Shown in pieces: positions 38,201 through 43,444 of a stretch of 64,000 nt of DNA (position 1 is its first letter; every line of letters begins with the position of its first letter). The position numbers were made by a program, and so were the translations under genes. The DNA lies in NCBI GenBank assembly GCA_032622095.1, contig CP136065.1, positions 22,992,134 to 23,056,133 on the forward strand, in the 5' to 3' direction. Source of the DNA: Siphonodentalium dalli (lineage: Eukaryota > Mollusca > Scaphopoda > Gadilida > Siphonodentaliidae). The notes beneath the pieces were generated by a model. The model saw only the letters and a list, made by a program, of their open reading frames with translations. It made no database searches and was not told the origin of the DNA.

Positions 38201-40061
38201 TAACAACCTATTTCGATACTGGGAATAATTCAAAAGCGAATATTATTAGGTGTATATTGGAGTGCAAATCACCATGTGGCTTTAAATGGCAGTAAGCTTT
38301 TAGTTATTACTGACCTCCAATCTTGACATGTTGTAGGTGTCTGAAGCTATTGTCGATGAGGAGGATGAGCAGGCTAATGTTGATAGAAATATTGACGAGA
38401 TCGATGATCAACTGTGAGTATACACATATGTGTTGCTTATATGCTGGACGAGATCAATGTTTTTTTTGGCCAATTCTGATTTTTGTTCTGGTCAAATTAA
38501 AATAACTTTGGTAAAATTAAATCCTCATTTTCCGGGCTCACAACTAACGTTTAATGAATAATTTTTTTTATTTAACATCTGACATTCTACACCATGCCAA
38601 ATCCCTTCAAATACTGTGTCCAAATTTCTTTAATTCCGCCATTCCTACTTGACAATATACCACTACCTACCATCTACCATTCAGACAATGGATTCATTAG
38701 TGTTAAAAGCATGGATTGCCTTGGTTGTAGTTTATAATTTAGAAATAAAAGTTACCAAATTATGAAAATATCCTCAATAATATACTAATAGTATAGTATA
38801 ATGATAGTATGAATATGATATTATCCACGAAACACACTTGTGCGATCCGAGCATTAGTTTATATACAGCACATAAAGAGTGTGCGATAAGCAAAACACTC
38901 AACAATGTGGTGATTTTTTTGGGAGATTGATTCACAGTGAACCACTCAACATCAAAATATTTAGTGGCGAAGATTAACAAGCTCTATAATGGTATATGTT
39001 GTGAACAACATGGCACAGTTTTAACAAAGATTCACTTAGTAGGATCTCGCTGGTATTGAGTGTTTTGCTTATCGCACACTCTTTAAATACTGTATTGTAA
39101 CATAACTTGGCTTTTGTTTACTAACAAGGCGTATGATCTTGACAATAACATGCTATTTATGCGATATTTATAATTAATGGTATAAGAAAAAAATCTGTCT
39201 ATATTTTAATATTCTTTCTGTTTATGGTGGTTTTAACAGACATGACTTATTTAACAGCAATATGCATCGCGAAGGCCATCCATATCTTCAATCCTCATTA
39301 CTGTTCTATTGCATTTGGTGGCCCATTGTTTGATAGTGCACAGTCCTGAGTGCCTTTTGTTAACCATTAAGCTGTATCACCTAATCAATTAACTGACCCG
39401 GTCAATGTGAAAGCAATGTAAATTATTTTAGCAGATGATCGTACTTGTGCTATAAATTTGACTCATGTCACTCTCATTTCAAAATCAATTTGGGATTTTG
39501 AATTAGATTTCCAATTTTTGGGTAAAAACAGCCTAGCATATTAAATAAATGGGATTTCAATATTATCTAAACATTTCCTAAGGGTAATACTCACAAATAA
39601 GTATTTAGTAAAGAAAGGTTTACAGATTTAACCCTTCCATGACTGGGGCTCCCTAAAATTTTGCGAAAACCCTGTGCCAATGCATTCTATTATATATGCG
39701 ATTCTTCCTTATGGAGCCTCGCATATATAAGAGAATACATTTGTTTAACAATATTTAACTTGACCTTGTAAGCCAGTGCATTCTCTTAAATATGGGAGAC
39801 TCGCATATATAAGAGAATTCCCTGGCATGGTATTTTTACTGCTGCACAAGCAGGGCTCCTGTCATGAACTGAATAATAGCTGTAACCATAGTTGTTGTAT
39901 CTTGCAGGAATCGATGGCAAGAAGTTTCTGATCTTCAGGACAAGAAAGCAGAAGTAGTGAAGCATAGTGCTAAAAAATCTCAAAACTCTGACAGTGATGA
40001 TTGTGATGATTTGGATGATTTGAACATTCTTCTTGACTGGCGGTGTAAGAAAGCCTCGTAG
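8186..40061 (+). CDS. ZNF830: ZNF830 (CCDC16/Omcg1) orthologue, whole split gene
   Basis: Eight exons joined with consistent phases encode a protein matching metazoan ZNF830. An N-terminal lysine-rich SKDELRLLMK segment (cf. NQEELRRLMKEK in vertebrates) is followed by a KRKATD segment, a Ser/Asp-rich acidic stretch, then PSDFFDNG, LPEGFFDDPKMDAK, VRKVE...MEEEWEMFQK, SEAIVDEEDEQ, DRNIDEIDDQL and a C-terminal ILLDW. In vertebrates this nuclear protein belongs to the XAB2/Aquarius intron-binding complex of the spliceosome and is needed in early embryos. The visible exons give about 270 residues; the vertebrate protein has ~370. The missing part includes the C2H2 finger, which I could not find in intron 1. 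Exon-by-exon evidence follows. The gene has been swollen by transposons in nearly every intron. Confidence 0.85.
8299..9257. other. ZNF830 intron 1, proximal part
   Basis: No exon or recognisable mobile element was found. A phrase close to CCCARTTCGGGAT recurs a few times near 8589-8815, suggesting a weak local repeat. Confidence 0.5.
9258..9265. repeat. hAT target-site duplication, left copy
   Basis: ATGTAAAT directly before the left inverted terminus; it matches TTGTAAAT at 13739-13746 in 7 of 8 positions. Confidence 0.75.
9384..9485 (+). pseudogene. BED zinc-finger start of hAT transposase (fragment)
   Basis: The frame starts MAEHDEQTSPVWKYFSKK and continues through CAACNICRKEF before a stop at 9483. 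The order VWKYF followed by C-x2-C is the first half of a BED finger, the DNA-binding domain at the N-terminus of many hAT transposases (ZBED-like). No catalytic domain follows. Confidence 0.7.
9486..10244. other. hAT interior, no gene
   Basis: AT-rich stretch with stops in all frames; no transposase domain recognised. Confidence 0.5.
10245..11100 (+). repeat. AGCTCACCTGAG-type repeat with ~200-bp internal units
   Basis: Begins AGCTCACCTGAGACAAAG and CCGGTGGAGCTATAGTCATC, followed by (GTCY)n. It then contains diverged tandem units built around 'TCAGATTTGTTCAAATGAGG' and 'AGGGCCATAACTC'. Similar units recur at 12650-13530, with a second start (CCGGTGGAGCTATAGTCGTC) near 13018. It is nested in the hAT element. 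Confidence 0.7.
11349..11907. mobile_element. family C foldback MITE, diverged copy 1 (with 120-bp duplication)
   Basis: Carries the family C signature GAGGTCCCCAGATGGTGAAT near 11387 and the mirrored terminus TGCAAATGTCAGACATACTA near 11871. It contains a direct 120-bp duplication: the block ending AATTTGCAGAAGATAAAAT is at about 11521-11640 and again at 11641-11760. A related ~600-bp block follows directly, so this locus itself looks tandemly duplicated. Confidence 0.65.
11641..11760 (+). repeat. 120-bp tandem duplication inside family C copy
   Basis: Near-identical to 11521-11640, including GTTCAGTTTCAATGTCCCCC and the shared GCATAATTGAGGTGCTCAAT. Confidence 0.8.
12010..12438. mobile_element. 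family C foldback MITE, diverged copy 2
   Basis: Left part ATCTGGCATTTGCAGAATGA (about 12017), right part CTCATTCTGCAAATGTCAG (about 12401) and a terminal CAGGCTTG near 12438. Its right flank (poly-G then TATATTGGATT near 12513-12535) repeats the flank of the previous copy near 11976-12003. Confidence 0.65.
12650..13530 (+). repeat. second block of AGCTCACCTGAG-type units
   Basis: Diverged ~200-bp units sharing TTCATATTTGGTGTGGATG, TTGTTCAAATGAG and CAGGGCCATAACTC. Nested in the hAT element and interrupted from the first block by the family C copies. Confidence 0.65.
13739..13746. repeat. hAT target-site duplication, right copy
   Basis: TTGTAAAT directly after the right terminus at 13738. 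Confidence 0.75.
13747..14331. other. ZNF830 intron 1, no recognised feature
   Basis: No exon, ORF or known repeat seen. Confidence 0.5.
14332..16189 (+). repeat. six copies of the 14-mer GTAACGTCAGTCAC
   Basis: Exact copies, all on the + strand, at 14332-14345, 14499-14512, 15817-15830, 15832-15845, 16000-16013 and 16176-16189. Two are adjacent, one base apart. The motif contains the CRE half-site ACGTCA. The sequences between copies are not repeats of each other at the same spacing. The role is unknown; see findings. Confidence 0.8.
16903..17075 (+). pseudogene. possible THAP-domain start of a P-element-like transposase
   Basis: The frame reads APKKSKTHCTAINCANARWKND, whose C-x-A-x-x-C-x-N-x-R pattern resembles the first zinc ligands of a THAP domain. 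It is followed ~200 bp later by a clear P-type transposase fragment. The rest of the THAP domain cannot be followed in frame. The similarity is short, so this is tentative. Confidence 0.4.
17224..17873 (+). pseudogene. P-element/THAP9-like transposase, C-terminal fragment
   Basis: A frame from about 17294 reads EDELEYLLTNRLNQDCLENL, then FSCIRSSGGFRDNPE and FRKTLCHCS; after a frameshift near 17440-17490 a second frame (17400-17873) continues with SLPISNALMYIAGYCIF. The TNRLNQDCLENLFS...IR..GG..DNP motif is characteristic of P-superfamily transposases, near the end of their RNase H-like catalytic domain. Most of the protein is missing and no terminal repeats were identified, so this is a relic. 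Confidence 0.7.
17880..18540. other. ZNF830 intron 1 segment, no gene
   Basis: No exon found. It contains TGACGTCA near 18298 and a promoter-like phrase AACATGGCGGCCATG near 18261; neither is linked to a recognisable transcript. Confidence 0.4.
18541..19325 (-). pseudogene. LINE fragment: RNase H domain and C-terminal Cys/His motif
   Basis: The - strand frame (18564-19268, open upstream to ~19325) reads CDCQSAIDTVTGNRL, then HIKWVGGHIDIKENDVADGA and a later C-x-C...H-x4-C segment (SCECGNKETVCHFILEC). The DxQSA and WVxGHxxxxxNxxAD motifs are those of the RNase H domain found in I/R1/Jockey-group LINEs, followed by the usual cysteine-rich C-terminal segment. The RT domain is missing, as expected of a 5'-truncated insertion. 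It is a different lineage from the two CR1-like elements. Confidence 0.8.
19602..22193 (+). mobile_element. Helentron/Helitron-like non-autonomous element
   Basis: Starts TCTATCTATATCTATATTTG followed by GCGACTGTCTGTCTGTC and ends GGGCAACGCCGGGTAACCCTGCTAGT (22168-22193), with a GC-rich subterminal hairpin-like stretch and a CTAGT terminus. These ends are typical of Helentron-type rolling-circle elements in invertebrates. The body consists of diverged ~200-300-bp units each containing CGCCGATTGCCACGAAACTT-like and 'CATCCCCATAATATGAGGAA'-like phrases (near 19800, 19935, 20210, 20505, 20645). No Rep-helicase coding sequence is present. Confidence 0.75.
22194..25147 (+). mobile_element. CR1/L2-type LINE, 5'-truncated
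   Basis: Abuts the 3' end of the Helentron-like element. It holds the second half of an endonuclease, a complete but broken RT domain, and a 3' UTR ending in TTGAACTTGAACTTTTGAAC, the short-repeat tail typical of CR1/L2 elements. Confidence 0.8.
22238..24776 (+). pseudogene. LINE endonuclease-RT with in-frame stops and frameshifts
   Basis: The endonuclease remnant shows GLYRPP, IGDLNID and SDVHN (22238-22642). The RT region has DLSKAFDCLPHDL, GVPQGSILGP and the catalytic YADD within CSLYNYADDNTIS. The frame from 22734 is interrupted by stops at about 22977 (TAA) and 23272 (TAG), then stays open 23328-24437. Further frame changes near 24300 and 24500 link to a C-terminal part with PKVWNSLPES. 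This is more decayed than the LINE at 4.5-8.1 kb. Confidence 0.85.
25244..25330. repeat. 17-bp perfect inverted repeat
   Basis: ACGAGTCGCCATCCGAG (25244-25260) and its exact reverse complement (25314-25330) flank a 53-bp spacer. No transposon ends recognised around it. Confidence 0.7.
25331..26030. other. ZNF830 intron 1 segment, no gene
   Basis: A short ATG frame near 25613 (MAEARQVGSPKY...) has no support as an exon. Nothing else recognised. Confidence 0.4.
26031..26165. mobile_element. family A MITE, copy 1 (left arm deleted)
   Basis: CAGTAATGCCC ... GGGCATTACTG flanked by TA on both sides. Only the right arm is complete; most of the left arm is missing. Confidence 0.85.
26166..27277. 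other. ZNF830 intron 1 segment, no gene
   Basis: AT-rich, no exon, transposon end or RNA gene recognised. Confidence 0.4.
27278..27344 (+). repeat. 3 x 21-bp tandem repeat
   Basis: Unit TTTACTGGTCTGCCAAGTGC(G/A), three copies in a row. Confidence 0.85.
27434..27596. mobile_element. family A MITE, copy 2 (near-perfect foldback, no loop)
   Basis: TA-flanked, CATTAATGCCC ... GGGCATTACTG. The arms are near-complementary over ~80 bp and meet at GGCTTGTTGCCAT; the central GAGCTTTCC segment present in other copies is absent. Confidence 0.9.
27879..27970 (+). repeat. tRNA-derived SINE relic
   Basis: After an 18-bp C run, AGTGGTTTAGTCGGTTAGGT resembles a pol III A box, and AGTTTGAATCTC (about 27942) a decayed B box. 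The spacing is that of a tRNA head. The following CTCACAGGGTAGAAAACCTG could be a SINE body. Moderate support only. Confidence 0.5.
28119..28906. mobile_element. family C MITE, long copy carrying a nested family A MITE
   Basis: Ends CAGCCTTGAAATAG and CTATTTCAAGGCTTG. The first inner hairpin (GAATGAGGTCCCCAGAGGGT mirrored by CCTCTGGGAACCTCATTC) is at about 28152-28238. The right end is split by family A copy 3 between CGACATA and CTCACTATTT, so family A inserted later. Confidence 0.75.
28673..28885. mobile_element. family A MITE, copy 3
   Basis: CAGTAATTCCC ... GGGCATTACTG flanked by TA. Arms ~95 bp with central GAAAGCTGTCGGCGAGAGC. Nested in the family C copy. Confidence 0.9.
29007..29096 (+). 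mobile_element. family E MITE, right-end fragment
   Basis: CCTCGACTCAAATCAAATAT to ATCGGATTGAGTACCCTTAA matches the right ~90 bp of the complete family E copies. Confidence 0.7.
29097..29992. other. end of ZNF830 intron 1, no recognised element
   Basis: No exon found here, although the missing zinc-finger exon must lie somewhere upstream of 29993. A 100-codon - strand frame (29125-29427) resembles nothing I know. The intron ends in ATTTTCTTGCAG. Confidence 0.4.
29993..30089 (+). CDS. ZNF830: ZNF830 internal exon (KRKATD region)
   Basis: Acceptor TTCTTGCAG at 29984-29992, donor AAAG|GTTAGT. The frame opens at phase 0 with RLRQNTPKEITGTG, then VKRKATDIDELVAEKVKK, matching the basic KRKAPDAD segment after the finger in vertebrate ZNF830. 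It ends in phase 1. Confidence 0.8.
30673..30688 (+). CDS. ZNF830: ZNF830 16-bp microexon
   Basis: CTGCAACGGAAGCCAG between TCTATTTCAG and GTATGT. It enters in phase 1 and leaves in phase 2, exactly what joins the exons on either side, giving AATEAR. The perfect phase fit and strong splice signals support it despite the small size. Confidence 0.75.
30870..30955 (+). mobile_element. family Q MITE, right-end fragment
   Basis: TATATAAGAGAATGCATTGG, CACAGGGATTTC and AGGAAGCTCCACTCGTGGAA match the right side of complete family Q copies. It ends ~40 bp before the next exon acceptor. Confidence 0.7.
30997..31148 (+). CDS. ZNF830: ZNF830 exon encoding the acidic Ser/Asp stretch
   Basis: Acceptor TTTGTTGCAG; phase 2 entry gives LSTSSQNSCKKTPSSLAAY, then SSSSEGDDDDDE and KKESSGVPS. 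The donor CAG|GTAATA at 31149 leaves phase 1, and joining to 36143 restores GVPS-DFFDNG, the counterpart of the vertebrate LPNDFF segment. The last 28 bp of this exon are the first part of the 51-bp minisatellite that follows. In-frame read-through past the donor meets TGA after three more codons (NML stop), so the first donor must be used to make a full protein. Confidence 0.85.
31121..32242 (+). repeat. 22 x 51-bp minisatellite made of exon end plus splice donor
   Basis: Exactly 22 units of 51 bp. Each unit begins AAGAAAGAGTCGTCTGGTGT and continues CCCATCAGGTAATATGC, TTTGAGCCGTTAAT. The first unit straddles the 3' end of the ZNF830 exon: 28 exonic bp, then the donor and 23 intronic bp. Every later unit therefore repeats the exon end and a CAG|GTAATA or CAG|GTACTA donor. 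Because 51 is divisible by three, two long ORFs (about 408 codons on -, 406 on +) run through it; these are by-products. The array ends where family F copy 1 begins. Confidence 0.95.
32243..32950 (+). mobile_element. family F repeat element, copy 1
   Basis: Begins TATACCCCCTTTTAAAAAAG and GGGGGTATACTGTTTTGCAC, then (GTCC/GTCY)n and three ~200-bp units around ATCTCAATGAAATTTTGTAT and TATGAGGACATTAAA. It ends ACGACAGTCCATCTCTTGTT. The start is itself a hairpin (TATACCCCC mirrored by GGGGGTATA). It abuts the last minisatellite unit. Confidence 0.8.
32951..33707. other. spacer between family F copies (ZNF830 intron)
   Basis: No exon recognised. Short ORFs here are not supported. Confidence 0.4.
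33708..34393 (+). mobile_element. family F repeat element, copy 2
   Basis: Same organisation and same ends as copy 1, in the same orientation, with a GTGC/GTGT run in place of GTCC repeats. Confidence 0.8.
34394..35005. other. ZNF830 intron segment with an imperfect hairpin
   Basis: No gene. TAGTTTTCATGGCCACATAG (about 34660) is imperfectly mirrored by CGCTATATCCATTAAAACTG (about 34710). Confidence 0.4.
35010..35590. mobile_element. family G MITE, complete
   Basis: AGGGGTACTGTACGCCA at the left and its exact reverse complement TGGCGTACAGTACCCCT at the right, flanked by TTAA at 35006-35009 and 35591-35594. TTAA target duplications suggest a piggyBac- or Kolobok-type mobilising transposase. 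581 bp, no coding capacity. Confidence 0.9.
35675..36124. mobile_element. family C MITE in the intron just before a ZNF830 acceptor
   Basis: CAAGCCTGAGATTAGTGTGC ... CACACTAAACTCAGACTTG with a perfect 8-bp target duplication AACCCACT (35667-35674 and 36125-36132). The right duplication sits in the pyrimidine-rich tract of the next exon's acceptor. Internally it has two head-to-tail hairpins joined by a 'CAAATTAGCAGACGACACAT' core. Confidence 0.9.
36143..36273 (+). CDS. ZNF830: ZNF830 exon encoding FFDNG...LPEGFFDDP
   Basis: Acceptor CTCTCTTTTCAG; entry in phase 1 completes Asp to give DFFDNGFKMDAGNKEDEKNE and then LPEGFFDDPKMDAK, a segment very strongly conserved with vertebrate ZNF830 (LPEGFFDDPEVDAR). 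Exit is phase 0 at AAG|GTAATG. The family C element ends only 18 bp upstream of the exon. Confidence 0.92.
36430..36672. mobile_element. family R MITE, degraded copy
   Basis: TTTACTAAATAC near the left, TCCTTCTGCACTTGTCCAT and ATGAATAATAGACCATTCC inside, and TCAGTAAAGAAAGGATTGA at the right match the complete R copies at 44-46 kb. The flanking TTAA sites are no longer visible. Confidence 0.7.
36723..36981. mobile_element. family C MITE, compact copy
   Basis: CAAGCCTTGAAATAGGGTGT ... ACACCCTATTTCAAGGCTTG with a perfect 8-bp duplication GTCAGGTC (36715-36722, 36982-36989). Two inner hairpins separated by GAGGTATAAG. 259 bp. Confidence 0.95.
37177..37254 (+). CDS. ZNF830: ZNF830 exon encoding VRKVEYVDKMEEEWEMFQK
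   Basis: Acceptor TTTTATCCAG, donor AAG|GTGAGA; 26 whole codons. The product aligns with the vertebrate [20 protein letters not shown] segment. Predicted helical/coiled region. Confidence 0.92.
37277..37605. mobile_element. family C MITE, partial copy
   Basis: Contains 'CACCAAATTCACCCTCTGGT', GACCTCATTCTGCTTAGGC and the CATTTTATCTTCTGACAATT core. Terminal parts are incomplete. Confidence 0.65.
37823..38292 (+). repeat. family H repeat, copy 1
   Basis: ~450 bp closely similar to 43445-43873 in the same orientation. Shared phrases include CATGCAGTGCACATGGCTGT, TTTGTTTGGGACCCAAAC and ACCATGTGGCTTTAAA at the right end. Stops interrupt all frames in at least one copy, so probably noncoding. Confidence 0.75.
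38337..38413 (+). CDS. ZNF830: ZNF830 exon encoding SEAIVDEEDEQ...IDEIDDQL
   Basis: Acceptor ATGTTGTAG, donor CAACT|GTGAGT. VSEAIVDEEDEQANVDRNID then EIDDQL matches the vertebrate [20 protein letters not shown]/EIDEQ segment. It leaves phase 2. Confidence 0.92.
38414..39627. repeat. ZNF830 last intron with a 30-bp perfect inverted repeat
   Basis: TAAAGAGTGTGCGATAAGCA plus AAACACTCAA at 38873-38902 is repeated as the exact reverse complement at 39056-39085, 153 bp apart. Near 39560-39622 a right-end fragment of family R (CATTTCCTAAGGG, AGTATTTAGTAAAGAAAGG) is seen. Nothing else recognised. Confidence 0.7.
39632..39870. mobile_element. family Q MITE, degraded copy in the last ZNF830 intron
   Basis: Starts CCCTTCCATGACTGGGGCTC after TTAA, contains CCCTGTGCCAATGCATTCT and paired TATATAAGAGAA stretches, and ends near CTCCTGTCATGAACTG without a clear TTAA. 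Confidence 0.65.
39908..40061 (+). CDS. ZNF830: ZNF830 last exon (stop at 40059-40061)
   Basis: Acceptor ATCTTGCAG. From phase 2 it reads NRWQEVSDLQDKKAEVVKHS, then NSDSDDCDDLDDLNILLDW and RCKKAS stop. The conserved DSDD...L.DLL..DWR ending of ZNF830 is clear. No AATAAA was seen immediately downstream; the end of the 3' UTR is unknown. Confidence 0.92.
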
Positions 40062-40161
40062 CAGGAGTAAAACGACAGTTATCTATTCAAACATTGTTTA
40101 TACATACATCTACAAAGACAATACATGTCAACCAACAAAGTAGTCTCAAATCATTGGTCTA

Positions 40162-40401
40162 CAAGCCTTGAAATAGTGTGTCTGTCATTTGCAGAATGAG
40201 GTCCCCAGAGGGTGAATTTAGTGATGCTACCCCGCATAGCGGGCTAGCATCACCAAATTCACCCTCTGAGAACCTCATTCTGCTGAGGTGTAAGCAGAAT
40301 GGGGTCCCCAGAGGGTAAATTTGGTGATGCTATGCGGGGTAGCATCACTAAATTCACCCTCTGGGGACCTCATTCTGACAGACACACTATTTCAAGGCTT
40401 G
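40162..40401. mobile_element. family C MITE, compact copy
   Basis: CAAGCCTTGAAATAGTGTGT ... CTATTTCAAGGCTTG with 8-bp duplication TTGGTCTA / CTGGTCTA (one mismatch). It lies 100 bp after the ZNF830 stop and may be in its 3' UTR. Confidence 0.9.
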
Positions 40402-40445
40402 CTGGTCTACCCTTAACATTGTGAAATCAGTAAATCTAGTTTTAA

Positions 40446-40696
40446 CCCTTTCATGACGGGAGCTGCATTAGTGTAGCATTAAAGACCCTGTGCCAGTGCA
40501 TTGTCTTATATATGCAAGTCTACTATAGGGCGCCTCACATATATAAGAGAAAGCATTGGCTTATAAGGTCAATGTAAATATTGTTAGGCCAATGTATTCT
40601 CTAATATAGTGGCTCCCTATAGTAGACTGCACATATAAGAGAATGCATTGGTACAGGGATTTCACAAAATATCAAGAAGCTCCAGTCATGGAAAGG
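40446..40696. mobile_element. family Q MITE, complete
   Basis: CCCTTTCATGACGGGAGCTG ... AGCTCCAGTCATGGAAAGG between TTAA at 40442-40445 and 40697-40700. It contains two nested hairpins built on GCATTCTCTTATATATGCGA-like arms. TTAA targets and CCC-starting ends suggest piggyBac-type mobilisation. Confidence 0.88.
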
Positions 40697-40700
40697 TTAA

Positions 40701-41766
40701 CTAGCCTGGTTTACGAACGCATCCTTCAATTTAATAGCCTGGTTTACAAACACATCCTTCAATTTAATAGCCTGGTTTACGAACACATCCTACAATTTAA
40801 TAGCCTGGTTTACGAACACATCCTACAATTTAATAGCCTGGTTTACGAACGCATCCTTCAATTTAATAGCCTGGTTTATGAACACATCCTTCAATTTAAT
40901 AGCCTGGTTTACGAACGCATCCTTCAATTTAATAGCCTGGTTTATGAACACATCCTACAATTTAATAGCCTGGTTTACGAACACATCCTACAATTTAATA
41001 GCCTGGTTTACGAACACATCCTACAATTTAATAGCCTGGTTTACGAACACATCCTACAATTTAATAGCCTGGTTTACGAACACATCCTACAATTTAATAG
41101 CCTGGTTTACGAACGCATCCTACAATTTAATAGCCTGGTTTACGAACATATCCTTCAATTTAATAGCCTGGTTTACGAACATATCCTTCAATTTAATAGC
41201 CTGGTTTAAGAACGCATCCTACATTTTAATAGCCTGGTTTACGAACACATCCTACAATTTAATAGCCTGGTTTACGAACACATCCTACAATTTAATAGCC
41301 TGGTTTACGAACGCATCCTTCAATTTAATAGCCCAATTTAATAGCCTGGTTTACGAACGCATCCTTCAATTTAATAGTCTGGTTTACGAACGCATCCTTC
41401 AATTTAATAGCCTGGTTTACGAACACATCCTTCAATTTAATAGCCTGGTTTACGAACACATCCTACAATTTAATAGCCTGGTTTACGAACGCATCCTTCA
41501 ATTAAATAGCCTGGTTTACGAACACATCCTACAATTTAATAGCCTGGTTTACGAACACATCCTACAATTTAATAGCCTGGTTTACGAACGCATCCTTCAA
41601 TTTAATAGCCTGGTTTACGAACACATCCTACAATTTAATAGCCTGGTTTACGAACACATCCTACAATTTAATAGCCTGGTTTACGAACATATCCTACAAT
41701 TTAATAGCCTGGTTTACGAACGCATCCTTCAATTAAATAGCCTGGTTTACGAACACATCCTACAAT
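40701..41766 (+). repeat. ~32 x 33-bp minisatellite
   Basis: Unit AGCCTGGTTTACGAACACAT + CCTACAATTTAAT, alternating ACACATCCTACAA and GCATCCTTCAA variants, with one irregular partial unit near 41330. It starts exactly at the right TTAA of the family Q MITE. The long ORFs (NSLVYEHILQF repeated) arise because 33 is a multiple of three. Confidence 0.95.
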
Positions 41767-41837
41767 TTTCCCCCATTTTTTGCAAATAAAAATTATTGCT
41801 TGGTTTATGATCACGACTAAAATATAATGCATGTAGT

Positions 41838-42297
41838 CAAGCCTGAGTTTAGTGTGCCTGTCATTTGCAGAATGAGGTCCGCAGAGGGTGAATTAAGTGA
41901 TGCTATCCCACACAGTGGGCTAGCATCACCAAATTCACCCTCTTGGGACCTCATTCTGCATGGCCTCATCTGCTATGGGAGACATAGACTCAGATTGATG
42001 TTCCCAAATGGTGAATATTTTGACGTACACCCATTGGGAACCTCAATTATGAAATGTGTCGTCTGCCAATTTGGGGATATAGAGAAACTAAACTAAAAAA
42101 GAAATAAAATCTATGTGAAGAAGTTTCTATAGAAATTTTATATTAAAGAAACTTTCTAGAGAAGATGAGGCCTAAGCAGAATGAGGTTCCCAGAGGTGAA
42201 TTTAGTTATGCTAGCCCACTATGTGGGATAGTGTCACTAAATTCACCCTCTGGGGACCTCATTCTGCAAATGACAGACACACTATAATCAGATTTGG
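41838..42297. mobile_element. family C MITE, long copy between 37-bp direct repeats
   Basis: CAAGCCTGAGTTTAGTGTGC ... GACACACTATAATCAGATTTG. The flanks 41801-41837 and 42300-42336 are 37-bp direct repeats (35 identities) ending ATAATGCATGTAGT. No separate 8-bp duplication is visible. See findings. Confidence 0.85.
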
Positions 42298-42336
42298 TTT
42301 GGTTTACGATCATGACTAAAATATAATGCATGTAGT

Positions 42337-42760
42337 TTAGTTTATGGGAAGAAATGTTTAATAATTTTAACATATTGTTTTCAAAATTATTTTAAATTGA
42401 TGTAAAGTTTCACTATTTGCAATTCACTGGGGTGGTGATAATTTTGTTTCCTTACTGCATCTACTCCCCCCCCCCCCCCCCAAATGTCCGTAAACCAGAC
42501 TATAATATATTGGTGTGGTGTGGCCTAATATTTCTGATAGTATTCTAATATTTCTAATGGTATTCTACAGTCCCACTATCAGAGAATGGCCCCAAGTATT
42601 TAGAAAATCTTAGTTTCACTATTTACTGCAGCCAAAATTGTAAAGTGTTGCCACTGTGTCATTTTATGTGGAATTCTGAGATAAAAATGCATGGATCATG
42701 AAGAGGTTGCTATTAAAGGAAGACTGCATAAATGACTGGATTTTTGCTGATCAGCCAAAC
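42337..42760. other. gene-free spacer
   Basis: Contains a ~15-bp C run near 42467-42481. No ORF or element recognised. Confidence 0.4.
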
Positions 42761-42763
42761 AGT

Positions 42764-43430
42764 AGAGTTGTTCCCAATAGTATACTGGCATGTCAGCCAC
42801 AATTTTGATATGTGTGACACTGCATTAGTTCACTATCTACTCTCTTTTTCTTACCAATTAATTCTTTTGCCCTGTTATTATCATTTTATATATATGTCGT
42901 CTGCTAATATGTGACCGCGATATCAAATCCAGTCGTAAGTCGGGATTTTTTTACCCTGTGCCAATGCATTCTCTTATATATGCGAGTCGACCATAGGTCG
43001 CCTCGCATATATAAGAGAATGCATTGGCCTAACAATTTTTTACAATTAAAAAAAAATTCTTGTATTCTTTAACAATTTTATAATTTCACCCATACAGAGC
43101 CCCAGACAAACATGAGCAGACAACACTCTTCTATATGCTTCTATATATGTGTGGGGCTCCCTGCAGGGTAATTGATGTTTTTATTTTATGTCCTAAAAAT
43201 TGTAAGAAACATTTATTTAAAAAAAATGATAAAAAATTGTTAGGCCAATGCATTCTCTTATATATGCGAGGCGACCTATGGTCGACTCGCATATATAAGA
43301 GAATGCATTGGCACAGGGTAAAAAAACGATTGTTCCCCGATAGTATACTGGCCTGTCAGCCACAATTTCGATATGTGTGACACTGCATTAGTTCACTATC
43401 TACTCTCTTGCCAATTGTATAGTTATTATC
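42764..43430. repeat. direct repeats (~105 bp) flanking a double-hairpin element
   Basis: GTTCCCAATAGTATACTGGC...CACTATCTACTCTCTT at about 42769-42847 is repeated at about 43331-43409 in the same orientation (GTTCCCCGATAGTATACTGG...). Between them lies the element at 42950-43322. Confidence 0.8.
42950..43322. mobile_element. family P-type double hairpin (core without TTAA ends)
   Basis: TTTTTTACCCTGTGCCAATG ... CATTGGCACAGGGTAAAAAA. Each end carries a ~67-bp hairpin (CCAATGCATTCTCTTATATA, GCGAGTCGACCATAGGTCGC and mirror), and the two are inverted relative to each other, so the whole is a palindrome made of two palindromes. Confidence 0.85.
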
Positions 43431-43444
43431 TTAATCCATGTGAT

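Noticed and set aside
40643-41789. 188- and 303-codon ORFs with NSLVYEHILQF repeats
   Set aside because: By-product of the 33-bp minisatellite (11 codons per unit), open in more than one frame, without a start context or partner exon.
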